64,000 nt of DNA from Cellulomonas sp. S1-8. GTDB taxonomy: Bacteria; Actinomycetota; Actinomycetes; Actinomycetales; Cellulomonadaceae. Positions 49,368 through 59,277 of this stretch are shown here, in pieces (positions within the stretch are counted from its first letter, which is position 1; every line of letters begins with the position of its first letter). Under the pieces are notes generated by a model. The model was not told the origin of the DNA and did no database searches. It worked only from the letters and a program-made list of their open reading frames with translations. The stretch spans positions 1,116,001 to 1,180,000 of the forward strand of contig NZ_CP110806.1 of the NCBI RefSeq assembly GCF_026184235.1, given 5' to 3'. The translations under genes were made by a program, and so were the position numbers.

Positions 49368-50429
49368 ATGTCCCGCACGCCGGCCCGTACCGCGGCCACG
49401 CTCGTCCCTGCGTCCCTCGCCGCCGCGCTGCTGGGCGCGGTGCTCCTCGTCGCGCCGGCGCACGCCGTCACCGAGACCGACACCACGACCGACACCACGA
49501 CCGTGACGTGGGGGGTCCGACCGGCCGACGCCCCGCAGCACGATCCCGGGCGGCCGAACTTCGCGTACGTCGCCACCCCCGGCGAGACCGTGGAGGACGG
49601 GCTCGTCGTGAGCAACCACGGCGCCGCGGAGACGACGCTGCGCGTGTACGTCGCCGACGCGTTCACGACGTCGCGGGGCGTGCTCGACCTGCTCCGCCCC
49701 GACGAGGAGTCGACGGGCGTGGGGGCGTGGGCCACGGTCGCGACCCCCGAGATCACGATCCCGGCGGGCGAGAGCGTCGTCGTGCCGTTCACGCTGGCCG
49801 TGCCGGTCGACGCGGAGCCCGGTGACCATGCCGGTGGCGTGGTCACCTCGTTGGCGAGCACCCAGGCGGACGGCGTGAGCGTCGACCGGCGCCTGGGGGC
49901 GCGGATCCACCTGCGCGTCGACGGGCCGGTCACCCCGGGGGTCGCGCTCGAGGACACGCGCGTGGCGCACCGCGGGGTGCTCAACCCGGTGGGTGCCGGG
50001 TCGGCGGTCGTGGACGTCGACGTCGTCAACACGGGCAACGTGCGGGTCGGCGGTGAGGCGACCGTGACGGTGGCGGGCCCGTTCGGGTGGGGGGAGCGGG
50101 TCGAGCGGGTCGACGTCCCCGAGCTGCTGCCGGGGGAGCGGACGACCGTCGCGGTCACCGTCGGTGACGTGCTCCCGCTGCTGCGGCTGGGTGCCACCGT
50201 GCGTCTGGCCCCTCAGGTGGCCACCGACGGCTCGGCGCTCGAGGCCGTGACGGCCACGGCGGCGACGGCCGCCGTGCCGTGGTCGCTGCTGGTGCTGATC
50301 CTGCTCGCGGTGGCGGCGGTCGTGGCGGCCCGGTGGCGCGCACGCCGACGTGCCGCGGCGACGGAGCGGCTCGTCGCGGAGGCCGTGGCAGCGGCCCGCG
50401 CGGAGGCCGACCCGGTCGCCGTGCCCTGA
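49368..50429 (+). CDS. DUF916/WxLIP-like membrane-anchored surface protein
   Basis: 353 aa. A signal peptide ends about residue 33 (APAHA). The extracellular part (~45-160: WGVRPADAPQHDPGRPNFAYVATPGETVEDGLVVSNHG, VPFTLAVPVDAEPGDHAGGVV) resembles DUF916, the peptidoglycan-binding domain of WxL-interacting proteins. A second Ig-like domain (~170-290) and a C-terminal transmembrane helix (WSLLVLILLAVAAVVAARWRARRR) follow, the standard WxLIP layout. ATG 49368 lies 8 nt after AGGAG. It is the likely anchor for the two upstream WxL-like proteins. The next gene is convergent. Confidence 0.85.
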   Translation: MSRTPARTAATLVPASLAAALLGAVLLVAPAHAVTETDTTTDTTTVTWGVRPADAPQHDPGRPNFAYVATPGETVEDGLVVSNHGAAETTLRVYVADAFTTSRGVLDLLRPDEESTGVGAWATVATPEITIPAGESVVVPFTLAVPVDAEPGDHAGGVVTSLASTQADGVSVDRRLGARIHLRVDGPVTPGVALEDTRVAHRGVLNPVGAGSAVVDVDVVNTGNVRVGGEATVTVAGPFGWGERVERVDVPELLPGERTTVAVTVGDVLPLLRLGATVRLAPQVATDGSALEAVTATAATAAVPWSLLVLILLAVAAVVAARWRARRRAAATERLVAEAVAAARAEADPVAVP

Positions 50430-50474
50430 CGCGCGGCAGGCGGTCCCGTCGGCGTCGCCGTGCAGCGTCGCCGT

Positions 50475-50509
50475 GCAGCGTTCGGGACCTCAGGTGTCCC
50501 GAACGCTGC
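50475..50509. terminator. 14-bp bidirectional terminator with TCAGG loop
   Basis: GCAGCGTTCGGGAC (50475-50488) pairs perfectly with GTCCCGAACGCTGC (50496-50509), loop CTCAGGT, between the convergent DUF916-like and flavoprotein genes. A short tandem repeat of GCGTCGCCGTGCA precedes it. Confidence 0.8.
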
Positions 50510-50533
50510 TCGCCACGGTCGGTCGCGGCAGCG

Positions 50534-51808
<1,275 letters not shown>

Positions 51809-51819
51809 GGGTCTGCCTC

Positions 51820-52764
51820 TCAGCGTGCGGGCGCGGTGACGAAGAAGTCGAAGAGCTCCGGTGTGTGCGCGTGCACCAGCACCATGAACACGACGGCGTC
51901 GAACAGCAGGTGCACGACGAGGACGTACGTCAACGACTTCGTCAGGTTGAACGTGAAGCCCTGGATGAGCGCGAACGGGATCGTCAGGAGCGGGCCCCAC
52001 TCGCGGTATCCGAGCTCCCAGAGGAACGAGACGAACACCATCGCCTGCAGCACGTTGGCGGTCCACAGGCCGAAGTGCCGGCGCAGCAGCGCGAACACCG
52101 TGCAGATGAAGAACAGCTCGTCCCACGTGCCCACCGCGTTGACGCCGACGAACAGCCGCGCGATGTCCTGCCCCTCGATGACGGTCGGCCAGTTGAGGTA
52201 GGCGCCGGACGACAGGAAGTAGAACGGCAGCACCAGGTACCCCGCGCCGACGACGAACAGCAGGTACATCCACTGCGTGCGGGTCCACCGCTTGCCGGTG
52301 CGCCACGGGAACCGGATGACGTCGTCGCCGTTGACGTGCCGCGACAGCACGAACGGGATGATCACGGCCAGGGACAGGGCGATGGTGAACTGCAGCATCC
52401 CGAGGTCCGTCAGGTCCGCGGCCAGCGGGATCGTGCTGACGATGCCCATGCCTGCCGCGATGACGAGCAGGTCGCGGCCGAGCACGCGGTCGACCGCCCA
52501 CCCCAGGGCGACGCCGAGCACGAGCGGCAGGTACGCCAGCGGGCGCACGTGGATCGCGAACATCAGGATCGCCGACCCGCACACGAGCGCCGCGGCGGCC
52601 AGTCGCCAGACCGCGATCCGCTGCCGGGCCCAGGCGGGGGTGGCGCGCTCGTCGGCCGTGGCGCCGGCTGCCGCGCCGCCTGTCGCGGCACCGGCCCGGT
52701 CGCGACGTCCCGCCGCCGCGTCGTCCGGCACGGCGGGGCCGGTCACTGCCTCGTTGGTCGCCAC
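51820..52764 (-). CDS. CPBP-like multi-pass membrane protein
   Basis: 314 aa with about eight transmembrane helices. GTWDELFFICTVFALLRRHFG and VHLLFDAVVF resemble motifs 1 and 4 of CPBP/Rce1 intramembrane proteases, but the usual EExxxR is DELFFI, so the catalytic Glu pair and Arg are incomplete. It may be inactive as a protease. A polar Ala/Gly/Arg-rich N terminus (~1-45) precedes the helices. GTG 52764 has AGGG 7 nt upstream; a GTG at 52770 is possible. A role linked to the adjacent oxidase cannot be shown. Confidence 0.65.
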   Translation of the reverse strand: MATNEAVTGPAVPDDAAAGRRDRAGAATGGAAAGATADERATPAWARQRIAVWRLAAAALVCGSAILMFAIHVRPLAYLPLVLGVALGWAVDRVLGRDLLVIAAGMGIVSTIPLAADLTDLGMLQFTIALSLAVIIPFVLSRHVNGDDVIRFPWRTGKRWTRTQWMYLLFVVGAGYLVLPFYFLSSGAYLNWPTVIEGQDIARLFVGVNAVGTWDELFFICTVFALLRRHFGLWTANVLQAMVFVSFLWELGYREWGPLLTIPFALIQGFTFNLTKSLTYVLVVHLLFDAVVFMVLVHAHTPELFDFFVTAPAR

Positions 52765-52866
52765 CCGCACACCCTGCCAAACCCAGCCCGCCAGGGCGAT
52801 CCGACGCACCCGCCGACACATTCGCCCTCGGTTGTCGCGAGAGGTCGATCCAGCCCGTCGATCCAG

Positions 52867-52928
52867 CGACGAACCGCGACTTCGGCGGCTCATCACGGGT
52901 CGTGAGCCGCCGAAGTCGAGGTTCGTCG
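52867..52928 (-). terminator. long hairpin downstream of the DNA ligase gene
   Basis: The arm 52867-52892 pairs with 52902-52927 over 26 bp with one mismatch, around a short ATCACGGGTCG-type loop. It is adjacent to the ligase stop at 52933. On the far side GAGAGGTCGATCCAGCCC (52839-52856) is an inverted relative of the GGCTGGAT repeats at 31518 and 54.6 kb. Confidence 0.8.
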
Positions 52929-52932
52929 GGTG

Positions 52933-54501
52933 CTAGGGACTGGCCAGCGAGCGGACCGCGTCGATCGTGTCCGCCTCGGCGGCCGGCTTGTCGTCGCGGT
53001 AGCGCAGGACTCGCGCGAAGCGCAGGGCCACACCGCCCGGGTAGCGCGTGGAGCGTTGCAGGCCGTCGATCGCGATCTCGACGACCTGCTCGGGCCGCAG
53101 GGTCACGACCCGGCCGTCGTCGGCGACCTCGAGCTCGCGGAAGCGCTGCGTCTGCCACGCGAGCATCTCGTCGGTCATGCCCTTGAACGTCTTGCCGAGC
53201 ATGACGAACCCGCCGGCCGGGTCGCGTGCGCCCAGGTGGATGTTGGAGAGCATCCCTGCACGGCGCCCGGATCCGCGCTCGACGGCCAGCACGACGAGGT
53301 CGAGGGTGTGTCGCGGCTTGACCTTGACCCACGCCGCGCCGCGACGGCCGGCCTCGTACGGGGCGTCGACGGCCTTGACGACGACGCCCTCCTGCCCGGC
53401 GGCGACGACGGACGCGAAGTGCGCGGCCGCGACCGCGGCGTCCGACGTGACGACCCGCCCGACGACGTGCGGCGCGGCGACCTGGTCGAGCACCGCGAGC
53501 CGCTCGTGCAGCGGGGCGTCGAGCAGGTCGCGGCCGTCGACGTGCAGGACGTCGAAGAAGAACGGGGACAGCTCGGACGACGCGGCGAGCTCGGAGTCGC
53601 GGGTGGCGCTGCGCGACGCCGTCTCCTGGAACGGGCGGGGCCGCCCGGCGGCGTCGAGCGCGAGCGCCTCGCCGTCGAGGACGAGCGTCCGCGCGGGCAG
53701 CGCGAGGACGGCAGTGACGATCTCCGGCACGCGCGCCGTGATGTCGTCGAGGCTGCGCGTGTAGACGCTGACGTCGTCGCCGTCGCGGTGCACCTGGATG
53801 CGGATGCCGTCGAGCTTGGTGTCGACGACGACCCGGGCGCGTGGTGCGTCGTCGGCGCCTGCGGTCCCGACGAGCTGGGCCACCGCCGTCGCGACGTCCG
53901 GCGCCGACTGCGCGAGCATCGGCCGCACGGGGCGTCCGACGGCGAGCGTGAACGCGGCGAGCGCCGTGCGCGCGTCGTCGGGGGAGGGCGCCGCCAGCGC
54001 GGCGACCGCCACGGCCTCCGTCTCACCGGCCAGCATCGCGGCGCGTCGGACGACGTCTGCCGGGACCCCCGCGGCCTCGGCGACCGCGTCGAGCAGCAGC
54101 GCGTCGAGCGCACCCTGCCGCAGCTCGCCGCTCACCAGACCGCCGAGCAGCCGCTGCTCGCGCTCGGTGGCGGCGGCGAACAACGCGCGTGCGGCCTCCG
54201 TGCGCGCGGTCGACGAGCCTGCCCCGGACATGCCCGCCATCAGGGCGAAGGTCGCGTCGACGTCGCGCACGGTCAGCGTCGGCGCGTCCGCGGGTCCGGG
54301 CATCCCGGCCAGCGACCGCCACCCCAACCCCGTGCGCCGCTGCCGCAGCTCCCCGCCGAGGTAGCGCGACACGACCGCGACGTCCTCCGGCCCGTCGGCC
54401 GCGGCCCGCCGCAGCACGTCGACCAGCACCGCGCGCTTCGCCAGCCGGGACCGGGTGGCGGCGACCTGCGCGGACGCGTCGGCGACGTCGTCGAACAACA
54501 T
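52933..54501 (-). CDS. ATP-dependent DNA ligase (LigB type)
   Basis: 522 aa. An N-terminal DNA-binding domain (~1-200) precedes the adenylation domain with motif [13 protein letters not shown] (active-site K229), LDGEALALD and [14 protein letters not shown], then [26 protein letters not shown]. The OB-fold ([25 protein letters not shown] and later [16 protein letters not shown]) completes the ligase. It seals nicks using ATP; actinobacteria carry such enzymes beside the essential NAD-dependent LigA. No Ku or polymerase domain is linked. ATG 54501 is used; the sequence upstream is the 31-bp repeat region. Confidence 0.95.
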   Translation of the reverse strand: MLFDDVADASAQVAATRSRLAKRAVLVDVLRRAAADGPEDVAVVSRYLGGELRQRRTGLGWRSLAGMPGPADAPTLTVRDVDATFALMAGMSGAGSSTARTEAARALFAAATEREQRLLGGLVSGELRQGALDALLLDAVAEAAGVPADVVRRAAMLAGETEAVAVAALAAPSPDDARTALAAFTLAVGRPVRPMLAQSAPDVATAVAQLVGTAGADDAPRARVVVDTKLDGIRIQVHRDGDDVSVYTRSLDDITARVPEIVTAVLALPARTLVLDGEALALDAAGRPRPFQETASRSATRDSELAASSELSPFFFDVLHVDGRDLLDAPLHERLAVLDQVAAPHVVGRVVTSDAAVAAAHFASVVAAGQEGVVVKAVDAPYEAGRRGAAWVKVKPRHTLDLVVLAVERGSGRRAGMLSNIHLGARDPAGGFVMLGKTFKGMTDEMLAWQTQRFRELEVADDGRVVTLRPEQVVEIAIDGLQRSTRYPGGVALRFARVLRYRDDKPAAEADTIDAVRSLASP

Positions 54502-54557
54502 GCGCCCATCCTGACCCGCCCCACCGACACCCGCCCCCGCAACCCCTCAAGGGCCGC

Positions 54558-54678
54558 GAGAGAGCAATCCAGCGCGGGCTGGATTGCTCTCTCACCACCG
54601 GGGGGTGGGCTGGATTGCTCTCTCACCACCTGGGGGTGGGGTGGATTGCTCTCTCACCACCGGGTGAGAGAGCAATCC
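54558..54678. repeat. three 31-bp direct repeats flanked by two inverted copies
   Basis: TGGATTGCTCTCTCACCACC occurs at 54580-54599, 54611-54630 and 54642-54661, exactly 31 bp apart, separated by GGGGGGTGGGC-like spacers. Inverted copies lie at both ends: GAGAGAGCAATCCAGC (54558-54573) pairs with 54578-54593 (16 bp, 4-nt loop), and GGTGAGAGAGCAATCC (54663-54678) pairs with 54643-54658 (16 bp, 4-nt loop). The region lies between the msrA stop (54687) and the ligase start (54501), both minus strand. It probably acts as the msrA terminator and may fold in alternative ways. Confidence 0.9.
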
Positions 54679-54686
54679 GGCTCGCA

Positions 54687-55364
54687 TCACGCCTGCGGCA
54701 TCGGGCAGGCGACGCCCGTGGAGTTGACCGGGCAGTAGCCGCCCGGGTTCTTGCGCAGGTACTGCTGGTGCGGGCCCTCGGCGTAGTAGAACGTGCCGGC
54801 GTCCTCGACGGACCGGATCTCCGTGGTCACGTCGCCGTAGCCGCGGGCCTTGAGCAGCGGCGCGTAGGTGTCGCGGGTCTCGCGCGCGGCGGCCTCCTGC
54901 TCGGGCGTCGTGAAGAACACCGCGGAGCGGTACTGCGTGCCCACGTCGTTGCCCTGGCGGAAGCCCTGGGTCGGGTCGTGCTCCTCCCAGAAGTGCCGCA
55001 TCAGGTCGACGTCGGACAGGACGGTCGGGTCGTACGCGACCATCACCGTCTCGGTGTGGCCCGTGCGGCCGGTGCACGTCTCCTCGTACGTCGGGAAGGG
55101 CGTGAAGCCGCCCATGTACCCGACAGCGGTGGTGACGACGCCTGGGAGCTGCCAGGCCTCCTTCTCCGCACCCCAGAAGCACCCCGACGCCAGGTACAGC
55201 ACGCGGGTGCCCTCGGGCCACGGGCCCTGCAGCGGCGTGCCCAGCACCGCGTGCGTCCCGGGCACCGGGTACGCGGACGCTTCCCGGCCCTTCATCGCGT
55301 GCTCCGCGTCCACCATGGTGGTGCGCAGGGACGTGCCGAGCAGCGTCTCGAACAACGAGGCCAT
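54687..55364 (-). CDS. msrA: peptide methionine sulfoxide reductase MsrA
   Basis: 225 aa. The catalytic GCFWGAE motif has Cys62, with GYMGGFTPFPTYEETCTGRTGHTETV, GTQYRSAVFF and the resolving Cys region PGGYCPVNSTGVACPMPQA. It reduces methionine-S-sulfoxide using thioredoxin. The ~30-residue N-terminal extension ahead of the core is common in actinobacterial MsrA. ATG 55364 lies 6 nt after AAGGAG; the ATG at 55370 abuts the site. It is divergent from metB. Confidence 0.96.
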   Translation of the reverse strand: MASLFETLLGTSLRTTMVDAEHAMKGREASAYPVPGTHAVLGTPLQGPWPEGTRVLYLASGCFWGAEKEAWQLPGVVTTAVGYMGGFTPFPTYEETCTGRTGHTETVMVAYDPTVLSDVDLMRHFWEEHDPTQGFRQGNDVGTQYRSAVFFTTPEQEAAARETRDTYAPLLKARGYGDVTTEIRSVEDAGTFYYAEGPHQQYLRKNPGGYCPVNSTGVACPMPQA

Positions 55365-55469
55365 GATCATCTCCTTGAGAATCGGCTCCACGACGTGCAA
55401 CAGCCGCCCCACGGGCCGTGTTCCGCCGCCTGGTGCGTGCCGCCACGCGCTCGTGCGTCGTCCTGCGCC

Positions 55470-55475
55470 TAGCCT
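55470..55475 (+). promoter_or_regulatory. -10 hexamer of metB indicating a leaderless start
   Basis: TAGCCT at 55470-55475 is followed by GGGTGC and then the GTG start at 55482. The expected transcript start falls on or next to the GTG, and no ribosome site precedes it, so the mRNA is probably leaderless. Confidence 0.5.
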
Positions 55476-55481
55476 GGGTGC

Positions 55482-56717
55482 GTGACCCACGACCCGCTTG
55501 CGCACACCCACGACTGGACCGACTCCGGCTTCTCGACCCGCGCCATCCATGCAGGTCAGGACCCCGACCCCCGCACAGGTGCGGTCGTGCCGCCCATCCA
55601 CCAGGTCTCCACGTACAAGCAGGACGGCGTCGGCGGCCTGCGTGGCGGCTACGAGTACTCCCGCTCGGGCAACCCGACGCGCGATGCGCTGCAGGAGGCG
55701 CTGGCCGCCGTCGAGGGCGGTGCGGCGGCGTTCGCGTTCGCGTCCGGCCTGGCGGCGGAGGACACGCTGCTGCGCGCGGTGCTGCGGCCCGGCGACCACG
55801 TGGTGATCCCCAACGACGCGTACGGCGGCACGTACCGCCTGGTCGCGCGGGTCCTGGGCCCGTGGGGGATCGACCACACGCCCGTCGACCTGTCCGACGC
55901 CGATGCGGTGCTCGCGGCGATCCAGCCGGGCCGCACCAAGGTGATCTGGGTCGAGACGCCGACCAACCCGCTGCTCGGCATCGCGGACATCGCCGCCATC
56001 GCGACGCACGCCCGCTCGGCCGGCGCGGTGCTCGTCGTCGACAACACGTTCGCCACGCCGTACCTGCAGCAGCCGCTCGACCTCGGTGCGGACGCGGTGG
56101 TCCACTCGACGACCAAGTACATCGGGGGTCACTCCGACGTGGTGGGCGGCGCCGTGGTCGTGGCCGACGGCGCGCAGCTGCCGGCCGGCACCGAGGGCCC
56201 CACGGGGACGACGGCGCTGCGCGACGCGGTCGGGTTCTTGCAGAACGCGTCCGGCGCCGTCGCCGGCCCGTTCGACGCGTGGCTGACCCTCCGCGGCCTG
56301 AAGACGCTCGCCGTCCGCATGGACCGGCACGTCGCCAACGCGCAGGCCGTCGCCCGGTTCCTCGTCGAGCACCCGGGCGTGCGCGAGGTGCTGTGGCCCG
56401 GCCTGGCGGAGCACCCGGGCCACGAGGTCGCGGCCCGTCAGATGCGCGGGTTCGGCGGCATGGTCGCGTTCCGCACCGGCTCGGTCGACTCGGCGGTCGC
56501 GGTCTGCGCGGCGACGCACGTGTTCACGCTCGCGGAGTCGCTCGGCGGGGTCGAGTCGCTCGTCGAGCACCCGGGGCGCATGACGCACGGGTCCGTCGCG
56601 GGGACCGCCCTGGAGGTGCCCGACGACCTCGTGCGGCTGTCGGTCGGCATCGAGGACCTCGACGACCTGCTCGCCGACCTCGAGCAGGCGCTCGCGACCG
56701 CGGGTCTCGGTCGGTGA
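55482..56717 (+). CDS. metB: cystathionine gamma-synthase / PLP-dependent transsulfuration enzyme
   Basis: 411 aa. The Cys/Met-metabolism PLP family is clear: the PLP Lys is K212 in VHSTTKYIGGH, with RSGNPTRDALQEALAAVEGG, VIPNDAYGGTYRL, DNTFATPYLQ and HPGRMTHGSVA. It uses activated homoserine plus cysteine to form cystathionine; a gamma-lyase activity cannot be ruled out. Its GTGA overlap with the next gene couples it to an AI-2E-family permease and then ilvA. In other actinobacteria metB also precedes greA and mca. Confidence 0.95.
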   Translation: MTHDPLAHTHDWTDSGFSTRAIHAGQDPDPRTGAVVPPIHQVSTYKQDGVGGLRGGYEYSRSGNPTRDALQEALAAVEGGAAAFAFASGLAAEDTLLRAVLRPGDHVVIPNDAYGGTYRLVARVLGPWGIDHTPVDLSDADAVLAAIQPGRTKVIWVETPTNPLLGIADIAAIATHARSAGAVLVVDNTFATPYLQQPLDLGADAVVHSTTKYIGGHSDVVGGAVVVADGAQLPAGTEGPTGTTALRDAVGFLQNASGAVAGPFDAWLTLRGLKTLAVRMDRHVANAQAVARFLVEHPGVREVLWPGLAEHPGHEVAARQMRGFGGMVAFRTGSVDSAVAVCAATHVFTLAESLGGVESLVEHPGRMTHGSVAGTALEVPDDLVRLSVGIEDLDDLLADLEQALATAGLGR

Positions 56718-57985
56718 GCACGTCGCAGGCGCCCGACCACGACCCGGCCCTGCCGGTGGTCGGCGTGACCGAGCGTCCGGACCCCGTGCCGGCGACGGTG
56801 CGCGCGTGGGCGGGCTGGTCGTGGCGCGCGCTCGTGATCCTCGCGGCGATCGCAGCGGGCCTGTGGCTCGTCGCGGCGCTCAAGGTGATCGTCGTGCCCG
56901 TCGCCGTCGCGCTGCTGCTCACGGTGCTGCTCTCACCGGTGGTGCGGGCGCTGCAGCGGTACGCCCGGCTGCCGCGGGCCGCCGCGGCCGGCACGGCGCT
57001 CGTGCTGCTCCTCGCGCTCGTCGCGGGCATGCTCACGCTCGCGGGACGCTCCATCGTCAACGGCATCGCCGAGCTGTGGGACCAGGCCCAGGACGGCTTC
57101 GCGCAGCTCACGACGTGGCTCGCCGAGGGACCCCTGCAGCTGGGGACCGCGGAGATCGACGCCTACCTGCAGCAGCTGCAGGACGCGACCGCGTCGAGCG
57201 GTCAGCAGATCGTGTCGGGGGCGCTGTCCGTCGGCGTGACCGTGGGGCACGTCGCCGCGGGCACGTTGATCGCGCTGTTCTGCACGCTGTTCTTCCTCAT
57301 CGACGGCCGGTCGGTGTGGGCGTGGCTCGTCGGGCTGCTGCCCCGCGGGTCGCGCGAGCGGGTCCATCAGGCGGGTCGGCGCGGCTGGGTGACGCTCGGC
57401 GCGTACACCCGGACGCAGATCCTCGTCGCGGGCGTCGACGCCGTCGGCATCGGCCTCGGGGCGGCGTTCCTGCAGCTGCCGCTCGTCGTGCCGCTGGCCG
57501 TCCTGGTGTTCTTCGGCTCGTTCATCCCGTTCGTCGGCGCGATCATCACCGGCTCCATCGCCGTCCTGGTCGCGCTGGTCACGCAGGGCTGGGTGTCCGC
57601 GCTCATCATGCTGGGCGTCGTGCTGCTCGTGCAGCAGCTCGAGGGGCACGTGCTGCAGCCCTTCCTCATGGGCCACGCGGTGTCGCTGCACCCCGTGGCG
57701 GTGCTGCTCGTCGTCACGTCGGGCTCGCTGGTCGCCGGGATCGTCGGCGCGTTGTTCGCCGTACCGATCGCCGCAGTCCTCAACACCGTCGTCCTGTACC
57801 TGCACGGCCACGACAAGTTCCCCCAGCTCGGGATGGGCGACCACGTGCCCATCCGCGCCAAGGGCCACCCCGTGCTCGACCGTGCGGTGGCCGCCGCCGC
57901 GGAGGCGGAGTCGGAGGCGCAGGCGGCACGTGACGGCGCGGGCGGGGTTCCGGGCGCGACGGGCGCGCCGCCCGCGGCGCCGTGA
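56714..57985 (+). CDS. AI-2E family transporter (PerM-like permease)
   Basis: 423 aa with about eight transmembrane helices in the AI-2E/PerM layout: the first ~170 residues have helices plus an amphipathic loop (IAELWDQAQDGFAQLTTWLAEGPLQ), and the second half has FFGSFIPFVGAIITGSIAVLVALV and QQLEGHVLQPFLMGHAVSLHPVAVLLVV, the family signature. A hydrophilic C terminus follows. The family includes AI-2 exporters and Na+/H+ antiporters; the substrate here is unknown. GTG 56714 overlaps the metB stop, and its own stop overlaps ilvA. Confidence 0.9.
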   Translation: MSTSQAPDHDPALPVVGVTERPDPVPATVRAWAGWSWRALVILAAIAAGLWLVAALKVIVVPVAVALLLTVLLSPVVRALQRYARLPRAAAAGTALVLLLALVAGMLTLAGRSIVNGIAELWDQAQDGFAQLTTWLAEGPLQLGTAEIDAYLQQLQDATASSGQQIVSGALSVGVTVGHVAAGTLIALFCTLFFLIDGRSVWAWLVGLLPRGSRERVHQAGRRGWVTLGAYTRTQILVAGVDAVGIGLGAAFLQLPLVVPLAVLVFFGSFIPFVGAIITGSIAVLVALVTQGWVSALIMLGVVLLVQQLEGHVLQPFLMGHAVSLHPVAVLLVVTSGSLVAGIVGALFAVPIAAVLNTVVLYLHGHDKFPQLGMGDHVPIRAKGHPVLDRAVAAAAEAESEAQAARDGAGGVPGATGAPPAAP

Positions 57986-59193
57986 TCGGCCCGGCGGACG
58001 TCCGTGCCGCGGCGGTGCTGCTGCAGGGCGTCGCGGAGCGCACGCCCGTGCAGCGCAGCCGGGCCCTGTCGCAGCTGGTCGGCGCGGATGTCTGGCTCAA
58101 GTGCGAGAACCTGCAGCGCGCGGGCTCGTTCAAGATCCGTGGCGCCTACACCCGCATGGCGCGGCTGACCGCGGACGAGCAGGCCCGCGGGGTCGTCGCG
58201 GCGAGCGCCGGCAACCACGCGCAGGGCGTCGCGCTCGCCGCCGGGATCCTCGGGCTCGACGCGGTCATCTTCATGCCCGTCGACGCCGCCCTGCCCAAGA
58301 TCGCGGCGACGCGGGGGTACGGCGCGCACGTCGAGCTGGTCGGCACGTCCGTCGACGAGGCGCTCGTCTCGGCGCGCGAGCACGCGGAGCGGACGGGCGC
58401 CGTCCTCATCCACCCCTTCGACCACCCCGACGTGGACGCCGGTCAGGGCACGGTCGCGCTGGAGGTGCTCGAGCAGGTCCCCGACGTGGGCACGATCGTC
58501 GTGCCCGTCGGTGGCGGGGGGCTCGCCGCGGGCATCACGGCGGCGCTCGACGACCGGCCCGACGTGCGCGTCGTCGGCGTGCAGGCCGCCCGCGCGGCGG
58601 CGTACCCGGTGTCGCTCGCGGCGGGGCGGCCCGTGGCCGCGCCGGAGCTGCGGACCATGGCCGACGGCATCGCCGTGGGCACGCCGGGGGTCGTCCCGTT
58701 CGAGGTCCTCCACAGCCACCGCGTGCCGGTGCGGACGGTCTCGGAGGAGGACCTGTCGCGGGCGCTGCTGCTGGTCGCCGAGCGCGCCAAGCTGGTGGTC
58801 GAGCCGTCGGGGGCGGCCGCCGTCGCGGCGCTCATGGCGGACCCGCGGGGCATCGCCGGCGGGGACGGCCGGCCGGTCGTGTGCGTGCTGTCGGGCGGCA
58901 ACATCGACCCGCTGGTGCTGCTGCGCGTCGTGCGGCACGGGTTGGCGTCCGCGGGGCGGTTCCTGCAGCTGCACGTCGTCGTCGAGGACACCCCGGGTGC
59001 GCTCGCGGAGCTGCTGCGGGAGGTCGCGACCATGGGCGGCAACGTCATGCACGTGAGCCACCTGCGCACGGGCGGCGACCTGGCGTTCAGCGACGTCGCG
59101 ATCGACCTGCAGATCGAGACGAAGGGCCCGGAGCACTGCGCCGTGGTCCTGGCAGGCCTGCGCACCGCGGGCTACCGCCTCACGGACGCCTAG
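57982..59193 (+). CDS. ilvA: threonine ammonia-lyase with C-terminal ACT domain
   Basis: 403 aa. PLP fold-type II: K51 in RAGSFKIRGAYTRM, ASAGNHAQGVALAA, VPVGGGGLAAGI and CVLSGGNIDP. A C-terminal ACT-like domain (~325-400; LHVVVEDTPGALAELLREVATMGGNVMHVSH) points to allosteric control by isoleucine or valine. It deaminates threonine to 2-oxobutyrate for isoleucine synthesis; ilvA and catabolic tdcB forms are hard to separate, though an ACT domain favours regulation. Coupling to the upstream permease is by GTGA overlap. A 26-bp hairpin terminates it. Confidence 0.93.
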   Translation: MIGPADVRAAAVLLQGVAERTPVQRSRALSQLVGADVWLKCENLQRAGSFKIRGAYTRMARLTADEQARGVVAASAGNHAQGVALAAGILGLDAVIFMPVDAALPKIAATRGYGAHVELVGTSVDEALVSAREHAERTGAVLIHPFDHPDVDAGQGTVALEVLEQVPDVGTIVVPVGGGGLAAGITAALDDRPDVRVVGVQAARAAAYPVSLAAGRPVAAPELRTMADGIAVGTPGVVPFEVLHSHRVPVRTVSEEDLSRALLLVAERAKLVVEPSGAAAVAALMADPRGIAGGDGRPVVCVLSGGNIDPLVLLRVVRHGLASAGRFLQLHVVVEDTPGALAELLREVATMGGNVMHVSHLRTGGDLAFSDVAIDLQIETKGPEHCAVVLAGLRTAGYRLTDA

Positions 59194-59194
59194 A

Positions 59195-59270
59195 CGCCGA
59201 GTGCGGGGGAACCGGCTCGACTGCGGGGTTCGTTCCCCCCGTGCTCGAGCCGCTTCCCCCGCACTCGGCG
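59195..59270. terminator. 26-bp bidirectional terminator between ilvA and greA
   Basis: The arm 59195-59220 (starting CGCCGAGTGCGGGGGAA) pairs with 59245-59270 with one mismatch, and the 24-nt loop holds its own GCGGGG/CCCCCCG stem. It is the only sequence between the convergent ilvA and greA genes and resembles the hairpin after ppx. Confidence 0.88.
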
Positions 59271-59277
59271 GGGCGGG

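Noticed and set aside
54558..54678. 31-bp spaced repeats considered as a short CRISPR array
   Set aside because: The 11-bp spacers are too short and nearly identical, inverted copies flank the array, and no cas genes are present.
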